Position numbers and translations under genes: made by a program
Shown: positions 9,773 to 20,619 of the stretch, piece by piece
How the letters are laid out: each line of letters starts with the position of its first letter
Numbering within the stretch: position 1 is the first letter of the stretch
The notes under the pieces: model-generated
Seen by the model: only the letters and a program-made list of their open reading frames with translations
Told to the model about the DNA's origin: nothing
Database searches by the model: none
Assembly: GCF_042453785.1 (NCBI RefSeq)
Contig: NC_091662.1
Coordinates: forward strand, 935,001-999,000
Direction of reading: 5' to 3'
Source: Malus domestica
Lineage: Eukaryota; Streptophyta; Magnoliopsida; Rosales; Rosaceae
Length of the DNA stretch: 64,000 nt

Positions 9773-12700
9773 TCAAAGAGAAGATATCTCCGAGTTAGGG
9801 ACAGAACAGTCGGTGAAACCCTCACGAACATCTCCTCGGCAAAGCGGGCAAACTCTGTAAGCAGGAATGAACAGAGAGAATTTCGGTGAGAAAAAATACA
9901 TGGGGAAATGAAGGACAATCATGAAGGGGGGAAAAACAGAGGATGGCAATGACAATACCCGTGTATCTCTTTGAGCCACTTATCAACGCATGACATGTGA
10001 TACTCGTGATGGCAGGGAAGAACTCGAATTTTGTCTCCTTCCTCATACTCAGCGAGGCATATGTAACACCTATCAATTATTAACTCACCATGATCAAACA
10101 AATTCATTATGCTCCCTACTGATGAAATCATTTAAGTAAAACTTACTGTTCAACATCATCCCCGGACTTTGGTTTGTCAACCTTTGTGTGACTTTTAAGA
10201 GGAAAACCATCAACAAGAGATGCTGGGGCAGGAGCTGAGACCATCGACAGTGAAAGTGACACAGGTTGGCGGTGAATCTCATCCAAAACCTGCACATCGC
10301 ACATTACAACAAAATTAGGTTTGATACATTCATAAGGTACACAGTAATCTGTTGTGTAATATCTGCCCCTAAGCTTAACCGTCAAACATAGATAAAAACT
10401 GCGCAAACCATATCACAGCCGTTCAACCTAGATTGGTAAACATGCAGCCAAAGCCCTCAAAGAGACCTCAAGAAGAAGAATATACTAAAATCATCGCTGA
10501 TTTAATTACGTTGCTTAAATACCCTCCTAACTTAAGACATATGCAAGAGTGCAGAAAGAAAATTACCTCAAATAGAGCTTCGGCGAGCATGACAATTCTT
10601 GATATACTTGCCCGAGTACTAGACTCTTCAGCCATCAAGAATGAGCCACATGAGCACATGCCACGAGGGTGGATTCCTGTGGGACAAGAGGTATTACGCT
10701 GGCCATTATCATCAAGGCCAACACGAAGTCTTTCCCAGACCTACAAAGAGTCATGCAGATGCAAATCAATGAAAATTACTAGTGGGACCCCAAAAAATAA
10801 AGCTGCTATAGTTTACGGATTTCTCCGGCCCGTAAAACATCTGGATATAACACTTCATAAAGTATAAAAGAACCTTTGATGAATGATATATTTGTAAACC
10901 ATGTAAATGAACATACACATATACAAAATACAGTTAAGCCCCCATACTCTCGCAAATGAAAAAACTCAATTTTAAGATCCAAGTTAAGCCACGTGACTGA
11001 AACATCATAATATTTTTTAATGTTAAAATCTATCACCTCAGATCTAGAATGTCGCCGTCGTTCACTCGAGTTGGGAATTCTATTAGCCCGGTGACCAGAA
11101 TCAACTCCAATTTCATCATCAAAGAAATCACCACTCAAACCAAGCAGCCATCTGTCATGAAATCCCATATCCTCGGTATCATCAGTAGAGAAAAGAATGG
11201 TTGGTGAATCAATAAACCTCCTGGAGCTGCGCCTTGAAAATGCATCCCAGAACAGTCGCCTGCCATTCCTTCTAGCCTCACGATTACTTGCATCAGCATT
11301 GCTACTCCTCAAAAAGTTGGAAGAAATGCTCATAACATCAACATGAAGTACACTTCCATCTTCCTGGCCTTGTTCCCTATTGGACACAAGGAATCCTAAA
11401 CCAGAAGGTATTGCCTCCCGAAGGGAATCATTTCCAAGTGAGTCGAAAGTCGACGGAGTTTCAGAAACATTAGCAGAATCAGTATCAGCATTAAAACCCT
11501 GTACACCCCTTACGTCAGCCACATGATTCTCAACAGACACTTCCTGAGAACGGGAATTCCGAATCCCTTGTGGAGATGAGCTACTTGGAAGCATAACCTC
11601 GGGACAGGTCTCAGATACATTCTTGTCTGCTGAAATGTCAATGCCATTGACTGAATCCACATTAGCAGAACCATTCAAAGAGACTGTTTCTGAAGATTGT
11701 TCTTGTCTAAACGAAGTACTAGCGGTAGTACTATTATCCCTACAAGATTGATCATGACTATAATCGGCACTTACCTGATGAGGTATTAGTTCTTTACTTT
11801 TGGACAAGCACTTCCCCCGGTTAATTGTGTCAACACTGCTTAATCCTTCTTCAACAGTGCTCTCAGATGATGATCCAATTTCAATAATGGGGCAGGTGAA
11901 CAGTGGTCCACTACTGGAGACCAACGAGGATCCTTCTCCAGAGTTCCGGACTTGATTGATATCAAGATCAGATTGCTCTGCATATTTTACACGACACTCA
12001 GGTGCGTGATCTTCCATCTGCAGGAAAAGTACTGAAGCAAATCAGTCTCCTTATGCAATCTATATGACTATAACTACCAAGTACAAAATGATTCACGAAA
12101 TTTGAAGGGTATTGGTAGAAAAGGTCAAAAAACACTATCAAGGCATGAAGCAAATCAGTCTCCATATGCAAGCTATATGACCATAACTACCAGGTACAAA
12201 ATGATTCACGAAATTTGAAGGGTATTGGTAGAAAAGGTCAAAATACACTATCAAGGCATGAAGCAAATCCGTCTCCTTATGCAATCTATATGACTATAAC
12301 TACCAGGTACAAAATGATTCACGAAATTTGAAGGGTATTGGTAGAAAAGGTCAAAATACACTATCAAGGCATGAAGCAAATCAGTCTCCTTATGTAATCT
12401 ATATGACTATAACTACCAAGTACAAAATGATTCACGAAATTTGTAGGGTATTGGTAGAAAAGGTCAAAATACACTATCAAGGCATCAATACAACTACGTA
12501 ACACCACAGTTCTTTGGCCACCAAAAAAGGTATTAAACTTACGTTTCTATACTGTCCATCATAAGAGATGTGCATTTACTCCCAAATGAACACAAGTAAC
12601 ACAAGAATAAATAACTTCAGTTATACGCTAAATAGACTAATGCTAGGTATCTCAACTTCAAACCAACACCAAGCAAAATTTCTGCTTCATGACTTCATGG

Positions 12701-13857
12701 AAATAATATATTGAGGTTGTCATCACAAGTGCATCGCAAAGCACTAAATAAAAACAACTGCAATCATTTGATATCTAATTACATGCCTCTACTTCTCCAG
12801 AAGATTCCTAATACGTTCGTCATGAGGACTCCCATGAACAATAATAGACTTGCACACAATTATATACTTATATTCTAGCAAAATATCTTTACTCATCCAA
12901 ACTTTTCTAAATCTTCCCTATCTCCCGAGAATGGGGGCATATATACACAGAAACATTTTTACCAACCACTTCACACTACTACATCAGCAGCATGATTGAT
13001 TCCCAGCTCAAGAACATAAGTTGCGCTAAAGACTACGTGATCATTTATCCGCACCATTAAGAACCTTGACCTTCAAGTTCTACGATCGTAATCAAACTTT
13101 CTCCAACCATTTCCCTGAGCATCCTACCAACCACTCATCGGGGATCATCATTAAAGTTCATATTCAAAAACACTAAAAAATCAAACAACATAGTTCAGAC
13201 CCCGAAAACAAAGTTAAATCCTTTTTCCTCATTCACGATTGTTATACTGGACTTGAACAAATGTATACATTAAAACAAACATAACTCGAACTGTCAATTC
13301 AATGTCCCCATTAATTAAATCCCCAAACTTTTTTCAACAACACGGTCGCATAATTAGCAGTTTTAAAATATGAATACAATATTCACAATTGCAGGGAAAT
13401 TATAACGAAAATTCAAAGTAACTGAGTCATTATGATATTACCGAGCACAGGGCCAATCTTCTGCATCAGCTGGACAAATCCCATAGATTTTTATTGGATT
13501 GTAACTTGAATTGAGGAAAATCAAACCCCCAAGAAAATTAATTTAATGAAAAAAGCTTAAAATTCTTCTAATTTGCACCAAATGATCAAATCCCAAATCA
13601 TCCAAAACCAGTAAAAATCGAATTTTGCATCAAAAAATGTAAAAAGTATGAGAAATCCAAAAATGGGCATTGACGATTGAATTGAAGGCATCGATTTTAG
13701 TGGAGGACGATGAAGAAGAAGAAGAAAAGGGTACCTCGTGAGTAGCACGTGCAGAGGAGCCACCACAGACGAAAGAGGAGAGTATGGAACGACTGGCGGT
13801 GCGATTGACTCGGGGCCGAGATGGGCGCGAGCCCAGTCGACTGCTGCTCGAACCCAT
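9773..13857 (-). CDS. RING-H2 finger protein with long disordered N-terminus, probable E3 ubiquitin ligase
   Basis: Six exons on the minus strand: 13857-13735, 12017-11037, 10740-10567, 10289-10147, 10069-9959 and 9854-9773. They encode 537 aa, every junction is GT-AG and frames fit. Exon 1 encodes a basic Ser/Arg-rich leader ([23 protein letters not shown]). Exon 2 begins with its own ATG directly after the acceptor, so a shorter product from 12017 is conceivable. It encodes about 330 Ser/acidic-rich, probably disordered residues. The last two exons hold the RING-H2 finger: [15 protein letters not shown], then CPLC, with an intron between the cysteine pairs. The protein ends 22 residues later. 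The role is presumably substrate-selecting ubiquitin ligation; the target is unknown. The first intron is 1.7 kb and contains a 4 x 113-bp array. Confidence 0.85.
12034..12485. repeat. Four tandem copies of a 113-bp unit inside intron 1
   Basis: Units start at 12034, 12147, 12260 and 12373, each exactly 113 bp, and differ by a few substitutions with no indels (for example CTTATGCAATC against CATATGCAAGC). The array ends 16 bp upstream, in gene direction, of the exon 2 acceptor at 12017/12018. It therefore fills the region where the branch point and polypyrimidine tract should lie. Equal unit length implies recent unequal exchange. Confidence 0.95.
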
Positions 13858-13860
13858 TTG

Positions 13861-13876
13861 AGAGAGAGAGAGAGGA

Positions 13877-13912
<36 letters not shown>
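13861..13912. repeat. GA/CT microsatellite in the 5' leader of the RING gene
   Basis: A nearly pure GA run on the plus strand (CT on the coding strand) ends four bases upstream of the start codon at 13857. A second short GA tract lies at 13957-13970. This is typical of plant 5' untranslated leaders. Confidence 0.85.
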
Positions 13913-13914
<2 letters not shown>

Positions 13915-13979
13915 TTCAGAGATGGTGATGAATGATGATAATTGAAGCAAACCGGCTGAGAGAGAGAGAGCTTTCCATT

Positions 13980-15849
13980 TTTCCTTTTTTATTTCAAATT
14001 CAATTTTCATTGTGAACTAATGGTTTCTACAGTGGACCAGGCTTGACCGACCCATCAAATATATGGGTCTGGATCATCAAGTTTCGGCCCAATGTATTCA
14101 GTAAAAAACAAAGCTAAGAGCAACTCCATATTTAAAAAATGAGATGACTCAAAGTCCATTTAATCCACCAAAATGAATAGTAATTGACTTTAATGAACAA
14201 TAATTGTCCAAGTGCATCAATTCCTAAAAAATGAGCTGGGTAAGAGTTTAGTCAATTCGTATTAAAATATTATTAATTTTTTTTATAAAAAATTAAAAAA
14301 TAATTTTATTTTTAATTTCGGATAGAATTTTTAACCTCTTGTCACGTTACGTGTCATTTTCCGAAAGTACAATTTTTGTGAAAGATGGTTAGGTATATAT
14401 ATATATGTATATAATCTTTTATTTTTTTCTGTATTTTTAAACAAATTTTTATAATTTTTTATTAAGTTAATTAATCTGGATCATTGGATTTCAAAAAATA
14501 AAAAAATCCAATAGCCTAAAAATGGACATGTGACCCATGGTAAGATTCTGATATTTTTTTTAATGCTGGAACGCACACCTACGCAAGCGTGTATCCCACG
14601 GGCCAACAGCAAAAAAAAAAATTCACATGGCTGACGTCAGCTTGGCCTCATGTAGGCCGGTCTATTGCTCAGTCCATTATGTGTTGGGCTCAAAGGTGGC
14701 CTCCACTTTGGGCCAACCTATTGGGTGGGGTGAAGTTGGTTTTTTTTTTTTTGGGGGGGGGGGGGGCAGCCTAAAAATTAGACTTTGAGCTAGCACATTT
14801 GTTAGGGATGAAATGCTCTAATAGAAAAAATGTTAGGCTTATCATATTTTTAATATTTCATGTGTATAACATTTTTAATAAATATGGGATCTACAGTGTT
14901 ATTTGCACACTAATTTTTATCTCTCACATATTCTTGTTAATTTTTATTGACTCATCTTCTTCAATTCATATTGTCGACCGAAAATTAAGAGGAGTGCGTG
15001 AGAAGAAAAATGAGTGTGTAGATAACGCTATTGTATAAAAAATTTGATAAATATAGTATTTACTCTTATGATAGAGATAGGGTTACGTGTTTGGTATATA
15101 TACGAGTACAATGAAGCCATGACATTTGTAGTGGTGATTGGTTACATTGGTATACTTGAGATGTGAGGCAAATTTATTACCATCACAAAGATAATTATGA
15201 AACTTATGGGCCTTCTATTTTACTAAAAATTGACCTCCATCGTCCATATATGAAACTTAAACTTGGAGAAAGATCGTATACGTTTTATGAAAGGTTTTTT
15301 TATCTGACATGGAATGAGATATGGTTTTCTTAACTAAGATGTGAAAGACAAAATTATTCCCATCACAAAGATAATTATGGAACATGGGCCTTATATTCTA
15401 CTAAAATTTGACATATTAACTACATTTTACTAGAAAGATGTACATAAAGTTATACCCATTTTGGGAAAGTTATCTAATTTGACAGAGAAAATCGATAATT
15501 TCAAATGTGTCAAGACGTGTGATTATCTCTGTTTAATTATAAATTGGAGGTAGAGAAAAATGGCAGCACTTTAATTGTAGTGTGTTTGAATAGTTGATCA
15601 AGGTATCGGCAGAGAAATATCGAGTTGAATTGTAGGTATTCAACTACCAGCAAGACAACCATGGATCCATGGGTGTGACTAGCAGTTGGTGCATATGATG
15701 GACACGTTTTACCACTAACAGACGAAACACCATGTCTGTATCTACATAGCTTTCTATCCTTTCTCCACGTACTTCTGCACCCCATTAACAAAAAGGCAAA
15801 TTAAAATATATTATACAAAAGTAGACCTAACTTTAATGCTTTATCCACT
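13980..15849. other. Intergenic region between RING gene and His/Pro-rich gene
   Basis: No supported gene. Content: a possible degraded MITE beginning near AAGAGCAACTCCAT (about 14116), a short (TA)n near 14395-14412, a homopolymer junction of T then G at 14741-14766, and an imperfect direct repeat of about 60 bp containing ATCACAAAGATAATTATG at about 15180-15240 and 15358-15415. The 3' end is the promoter of the gene at 15953. Confidence 0.45.
14741..14766. repeat. Poly-T to poly-G homopolymer junction
   Basis: Thirteen or so T residues are followed directly by thirteen or so G residues. Such junctions are prone to slippage and to assembly error, so the exact length should not be trusted. 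Confidence 0.8.
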
Positions 15850-15851
15850 CC

Positions 15852-15859
15852 TATAAAAT
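15852..15859 (+). promoter_or_regulatory. TATA box of the first His/Pro-rich gene
   Basis: The motif TATAAAAT lies about 100 bp upstream of the ATG at 15953, a normal plant distance for a leader of about 70 nt. The second His/Pro-rich gene has the same CTATAAAATC context at 18884. Confidence 0.6.
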
Positions 15860-15952
15860 CTACATAATCGTCGAGTTCCAACACACTTCAGAACAATATA
15901 TCCACTTATAGTTGCAGGGAACTAAGAAAAAAAAGAAGATCGACTGAGAAAC

Positions 15953-16156
15953 ATGCCTGACCATCCACCACCACCACCGGGCCATGATCACGGACCCCCT
16001 CATCCTGAGCCTCCTCCGCCGCACGCCCATGCTCCTCCTCCTCCTCAGCCGGGCGGTGGACCTCACGCACCTCCCCCTGGCCCTCCTGAACCACACAAGC
16101 CACATCATGATCCCCATCATGGTCCCCATCATGGTCCTGGTCATCACCACCCATGA
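15953..16156 (+). CDS. Histidine/proline-rich microprotein, 67 aa
   Basis: A single-exon frame starting MPDHPPPPPGHDHG. By count, 30 of 67 residues are Pro and 17 are His, with HH and HHH clusters towards the C-terminus (PHHDPHHGPHHG). There is no signal peptide, no membrane segment and no cysteine. A TATA box and leader are in place, and the composition is shared with the gene at 19009, so I regard it as real and as a paralogue of that gene. His-rich repeats of this kind can bind Zn, Cu or Ni ions, but that is inference from composition only. The opposite strand also has open frames here, which are a by-product of the codon bias. Confidence 0.65.
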   Translation: MPDHPPPPPGHDHGPPHPEPPPPHAHAPPPPQPGGGPHAPPPGPPEPHKPHHDPHHGPHHGPGHHHP

Positions 16157-16781
16157 ATCATCATTCATCGTATGATGAATATATACATGCTTGCATGCAT
16201 GTATGTAGATGTATGGTGTACGTTGTGATGTAATTTCTAGTTTTAACTAAGTCGGTGAGTCCTCTCATGATCATGCAGTTTTAATGAATGATGACTTCGT
16301 GTACCCAAAAAGTATGCATGATTATGTAAATTAATAAGATCGGTTTGTGGTTTTAATTTCCTCTTAATTAATTAGTTAATTTGGTACGCACTGAGCTGCT
16401 GATCAAAGTGTGGTTTAAGATGCAAAATTTCCATTCCTTTCATGTTTTAATTAAGATGCAAATCTAATTACAAACAAATACGCTGCAACTAACTAAAAAC
16501 CCTACGTGCAGCAGGCCATGGATAATTTTTGGTCTTTAATTCGATCTTTTACTTTAGATAAATGTCTAATTTAATTGCTGCAAAAGCTAGCTTCTGAAGT
16601 ATGATCAGTGTTAAGAAACAAATAAAATTAAGATATATATCATCATTATAATTAAATTTTCTGATGTAGGAGAACAAATGAAATATGCGTATATTGTCGG
16701 TGCGTAATCCGCACTAATAATACAACGTTAAATAAAAATATGTATGTATTATTGTATTATACAAATGTAATGCCACAGTAA
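16157..16781. other. 3' flank of the His/Pro-rich gene
   Basis: AT-rich sequence with palindromic TGCATGCATG-like words just after the stop (about 16188-16202). A probable polyadenylation region follows (AATAAG near 16333). No other gene seen. Confidence 0.4.
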
Positions 16782-17034
16782 GGTTATTTCCAACCGAATG
16801 AGGGCCAAAATGCTATCTTTAGCTCTATAGTCTTGCAAGAAATTATATTTTAATGAATAGTGCTATGCTATATTTTATACATCTCAAACTGAGAGGATCA
16901 AAAGACAATAGGCCAAACATAGCCCTTTGAAAAAAACTATCTCCAACTGAGGGAACCAAAAGATCATAGGCCAAACATAATTTATTATTTTAATTAAATT
17001 AAACTACTATATTTAAAAAAGGTTTTCAGACATA

Positions 17035-17300
17035 TTTTGAGTCACTTGTCGTCAAATGAATAAGCCTCCGGATTTCTTATCTATATATAATCTCAATAAT
17101 TTTTTTGGATAGAATTTCGAGTAACACGTGTAGCTAACATGAGGAACTCTTCAAATTTTTTATCTTTATGTAATCGCAATAATTTTTCGGATAGGATTTC
17201 GAATGACATTTGTCGCTAAAGTGAGTAACTATCCATATTTCTTATCTTTATGTAATCTTAATAATTTTTCGGATATGATTTCGAGTGCCACGTGTCGAGT
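17035..17300. repeat. 82/83-bp tandem repeat, three copies plus a partial
   Basis: The unit contains TTATCTTTATGTAATC, AATAATTTTTCGGATA and ATTTCGAGTG, then a CACGTGT/CATTTGT word. Corresponding points lie at 17081, 17164 and 17246, so the spacing is 83 then 82 bp. Two copies end in CACGTGT, a G-box-type core. It sits inside the Harbinger-like element. Confidence 0.8.
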
Positions 17301-17880
17301 GTTGTGCTAGGATAGCACCAAACCTTATGGAACCAACTCAAGCTAACCCACATGAAATATATCAAATGGAATGCAAGAACAAAATATAAAAGAACACCAA
17401 GATTTTAACGAGGTTCCTCAACAGTCAGTGTAGCTGGAGTACGTCCTCGGAGCAGTATGAGCTCACCCAATAATCCACTATCAACCAAATGGGAGTTTAC
17501 AAAGTGTTGGCAATCTCACAACCCAAATAACCTAATACACCCAATAGCTCACACACACCAAAAAAACAAATAGAGGAAGAAATATAATGAATAATTTCTT
17601 CTCTATACATATAGCTCAAAGCTATTACAACAACTACTTTGATAGATGATTACTAACCAAAGAGACGAGCACTTTATTTTCTCTGAGGAGCTACGGCACC
17701 TTTTATCTGTTGCTCTGCTGCTCTCTGCTCTCTGCTCTCTGCTCTCTTCTCTCTTCTCTCTGCACTCAGAATGGGTTTTTCACTCTCTTCAAAACCGAAC
17801 TATTTTTCCACACAAGAACCAACAACTTTCTTATCACCAAAGAATAATGCTCCATCCGAGGCTAGCCTTTTAAAATTCCA
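17300..17880. mobile_element. Probable LTR-derived fragment nested in the Harbinger-like element
   Basis: The sequence starts TGTTGTGCTAGGATAGCACC. It contains a phrase (GATTTTAACGAGGTTCCTCAAC) that I recognise as typical of short plant LTRs, followed by CT-rich reiterations (about 17710-17765). I cannot find a matching second LTR or the right boundary, so this is a tentative call. Confidence 0.35.
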
Positions 17881-18524
17881 CAAATCAATAAGAAACATAA
17901 TTATAATGTCTCCCCATTTTTTATTTTTTTATTAGCCAAAAGATATATAATAATTTGGCCCTTTTTTCTTTTGTTTTGTTTAATAGCTAAAAGGTGATGT
18001 TGAGTTGCCACTTGGCCACAATTCAACATCGAGATGTAATTGGTTGTGCAAATTTTAGATAGGATTCGTATCTACATGACACTTCTTATCTTCAGCTTTT
18101 AATGTTGTAGAAATGATGTAGGTATTTATAGGAAAAAATTAGATTTTTTTTTAAATTCGTCAAAAAAAAAAAAAATCAAATTCCAACGGTAACCTGACGA
18201 CAACATGATGTTAGCTAGCCGTTGCTAACTGGCGTCATGCTGCCGCCAAGTAGCCGAACTAGAGAGCTGGCAAAATGTCAAATTTGACATTCTAGCATTG
18301 GAGGACTGGCAAAATGTCAAGCTTGACATTCTGACGCTGGAGGGTTGGGCTAGAGGGCTGGCTGGCTAACTAGAAATGGCCAGCTCGCTGGCTTGATTTG
18401 GGGGTTTGGGTGGGGCCTACAAGCCATTTGACCTAACCCTCGGTTGGAGACGATTTTCGTGTCATTCTTAGCTATTTTTAGCTCTATGATCCTTTAACCG
18501 GGTCGGTTGGTGGAGATGACCTAA

Positions 18525-18883
18525 CTACAAACTCGTAACATAAAATCCGTTTCTCGACTTGTAGATGTGGGCTTATGAATCTTGTGGTTGCCCTAATTCA
18601 GAGGAATGACTACACACAATGAAATAAGACGGGAACAAAAATCTTCTCTGCGTGATACACATGATTAACTTGCAACATAACACCGACCAGAAAATAAAAA
18701 AGAATCGATCCCCACCACTTTTATCATTGTTCTTTTAGATGGATAACATTTCATATAAAATATGAAAGATCTTTTATTTTTTATGTGGCGCCTGTCGCGA
18801 CGAAGAAATGTGGCTACCAGCAAGCACGTGAAGATAATGTACGTGGACGTTGATCTTTTACTTTTTGTACCGACACCATTGCA
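18525..18883. other. Promoter region of the second His/Pro-rich gene
   Basis: No gene. It lies between the end of the Harbinger-like element and the TATA box at 18885. It contains ACGTGGACG near 18840 and CACGTGAAG near 18824, which are ACGT-core words that bZIP factors can bind. Confidence 0.35.
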
Positions 18884-18884
18884 C

Positions 18885-18892
18885 TATAAAAT
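18885..18892 (+). promoter_or_regulatory. TATA box of the second His/Pro-rich gene
   Basis: TATAAAAT in the context GCACTATAAAATCCC, about 124 bp upstream of the ATG at 19009. The core matches that of the first His/Pro-rich gene. Confidence 0.6.
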
Positions 18893-19008
18893 CCCACTAC
18901 TTTCTTCAACAGTTTCGCCAGATCAATAAAAAAACAAGAGAGTAGCTAGCTAGATCGAAGAATTACAAGTCTCTGTGTAACTGCTGCAAATTAAGAAGAT
19001 TGTCGAAA

Positions 19009-19227
19009 ATGCACCAACCTCCAGGCCCTCCGCCACCGCATGACCACGGACCACCGCACCACGGGCCACCTCACGATGGTCCGCCACCACCTGGCGGCCC
19101 TCCAGGTCCCGGCCCTCACGGCCATGGACCTCCAGGCGGTCCAGGTCCCCATGGACCTCCAGGCGGTCCGGGAGGACCAGGGCATCACGGCCACGGGTGT
19201 GGAGGTGGACCGGGTGGTCGCTGCTAA
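19009..19227 (+). CDS. Histidine/proline/glycine-rich microprotein, 72 aa
   Basis: A single-exon frame starting MHQPPGPPPPHDHG. By count it has 27 Pro, 26 Gly and 12 His, with two Cys near the end (HGCGGGPGGRC). The start is the first ATG in frame; the three codons before it begin with TTG. It shares the PPPPHDHGPPH core and the promoter core with the gene at 15953, so the two are probably tandem paralogues that diverged by expansion of PG-rich units. No signal peptide is visible, so a cytosolic or nuclear location is expected. Metal binding by the His clusters is possible but unproven. Confidence 0.65.
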   Translation: MHQPPGPPPPHDHGPPHHGPPHDGPPPPGGPPGPGPHGHGPPGGPGPHGPPGGPGGPGHHGHGCGGGPGGRC

Positions 19228-19742
19228 GTGCTAACTAATGATCTTGACCAAGAACTTTCTGGTGTACTACTTGTGGTTTAATATGTGCTAATCATGTTTT
19301 CTAGTTTATTAGTTTACTAATCATGTTCAAGATCACCACCAGACTAGCTCAGCTCAGCTGGAGAGGATCATGTATCTGTCCGTAATGGTACTATGTTGAA
19401 TATGCTGCGTATTATGATATCAATAAAATGCATCTCCATATTATAATTATACATCTTTGATCATTCTTAATTAATTGATTGGATTATATTGATAGGTAAA
19501 AATTACTAGAAACAATTTTGACGCGCTAAGAATATCCGCTCGTATTTGAGGAGAGAAATTTACACGCAATCAATAATAAGAAGATGGTTTTTTAATCCTA
19601 AGATGCGTCATTATATATTTTAACTTACTCACGTAACATTGCGTAAATGGTTTGATATAACGTCAATTTCGCAGCTTAGTGGCATGACATGTAAGTTCTT
19701 TTCATATTACTCAAAGTTCAACTCCAATTTCGGTTTCGAACC
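19228..19742. other. 3' flank of the second His/Pro-rich gene
   Basis: Contains AATAAA near 19420, a plausible polyadenylation signal. No gene seen. Confidence 0.4.
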
Positions 19743-19956
19743 GCTTCTATAGAAAGCTTTTTTTTTTTTTAAATTTTATTTGAACAAACCTTATTATCTA
19801 TAATAAAGGGTAGGAGAATGAGTTAAGTCTCACAATCGACTAGCAATAATGTGGTTCAAATTCGCATTTGATGAGAATCGAACCTAAGATCTCTATTTAC
19901 AAGTAAAGAATAACACCACTAAACTGTAATATTAAGTGATTGCTTCTATTGAAAGC
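19743..19956 (-). mobile_element. tRNA-derived SINE with 15-bp target duplication
   Basis: A 184-bp insert (19758-19941) lies between direct repeats GCTTCTATAGAAAGC (19743-19757) and GCTTCTATTGAAAGC (19942-19956), which differ at one base. A T-run at the left end shows the element is on the minus strand. On that strand a B box, GGTTCGATTCTC, and an A-box-like TTTAGTGGTGTTATTC are present, followed by a poly(A) tail. It differs in sequence from the SINE at 449, so at least two SINE families are present. Confidence 0.8.
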
Positions 19957-20117
19957 ATTAACCTTTAACAAACACTTATACGATCCATAAACACTTTTAA
20001 GTTTTTATGACCAACCAAATTGGTTTCGCATAAATAGCCATTCGGGCGCCCTAATTTTAATATTTTTTAATTAACAAGAAAAAAAAAAGTTATGTACATT
20101 CATAGCTATTGATTTAG

Positions 20118-20356
20118 TGCTTGTTTAGAAGTGCTTCTAAAATGACTAAAAACGTTTTTGTTAAAATTATTTTTGGAACTAATCATTAAAAAAAATGCAA
20201 GTGAATATTGGAAACGCACTTGAAGTGCTTCCTACAAGAAGCATATAATTGGTGCTTCTTTTGGAAAGAACTTCTAGTGATTTTGGAACCCAAAAATATT
20301 TTCACAAAAATCACTTTTAATCATTGTAAATGCACTTCCAAACAAGGCTTTAGACT
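20118..20356. mobile_element. MITE with GTTTGGAAGTGC-type inverted ends
   Basis: The left end GCTTGTTTAGAAGTGC is the near-perfect inverse of the right end GCACTTCCAAACAAGG. Internal sequence is also partly palindromic (AAGTGCTTCCTAC, AGAAGCA). A TTTAG word flanks both sides and may be part of the target duplication. A diverged relative lies at about 32305-32540. No coding capacity. Confidence 0.6.
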
Positions 20357-20548
20357 TTGTTATCTCTCGACCTAGCCCCAAAAAAGGCCTAAATAAAAAA
20401 GAGCCCAAAATAATGAAGCCCAAATCATATCATCGCAAAATAGGGCCCAATCCAGTTAAAAGACTAAAGCACCACTACAAAACACAGAAGTGAAAGAAAA
20501 GAGACGAAGAAGTTCCGCTATTCGCACACCGCCCAGAAACCCCTCTAT

Positions 20549-20550
20549 AA

Positions 20551-20616
<66 letters not shown>
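20549..20616. repeat. CT microsatellite in the 5' leader of the U5 snRNP gene
   Basis: An almost pure CT run interrupted once by CCTCC. It lies in the probable first, non-coding exon of the gene whose ATG is at 21074. The leader appears to be split by an intron from about 20668 (AGAG before GTAATG) to about 21060 (acceptor AATAG). Confidence 0.8.

Positions 20617-20619
<3 letters not shown>

Larger units (their letters stand above)
16782..18521. mobile_element. PIF/Harbinger-like non-autonomous element with TAA target duplication
   Basis: The left end GGTTATTTCCAACCGAA (16782) is the imperfect inverse of the right end CGGTTGGTGGAGATGACC (18521). Each end is flanked by TAA (16779-16781 and 18522-18524), the 3-bp TWA duplication of Harbinger transposons. 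Inside are reiterated AACTGAGGGAACCAAAAG-like words, a 3-copy 82/83-bp tandem array (17040-17300) and a nested LTR-like piece (about 17300-17880). No transposase frame is present. It lies between the two His/Pro-rich genes. Confidence 0.65.

Noticed and set aside
10433..10867. Plus-strand frame of 144 codons
   Set aside because: Lies antisense to exon 3 and introns of the minus-strand RING gene; no splice or domain support.
15860..16168. Met/Arg/Asp-rich frames antisense to the His/Pro-rich gene
   Set aside because: Same reason: complementary to CCN/CAY codons, no promoter on that strand.
18991..19194. Trp/Arg-rich frame antisense to the His/Pro/Gly-rich gene
   Set aside because: Forced by the codon composition of the plus-strand gene; promoter and paralogue evidence favour the plus strand.
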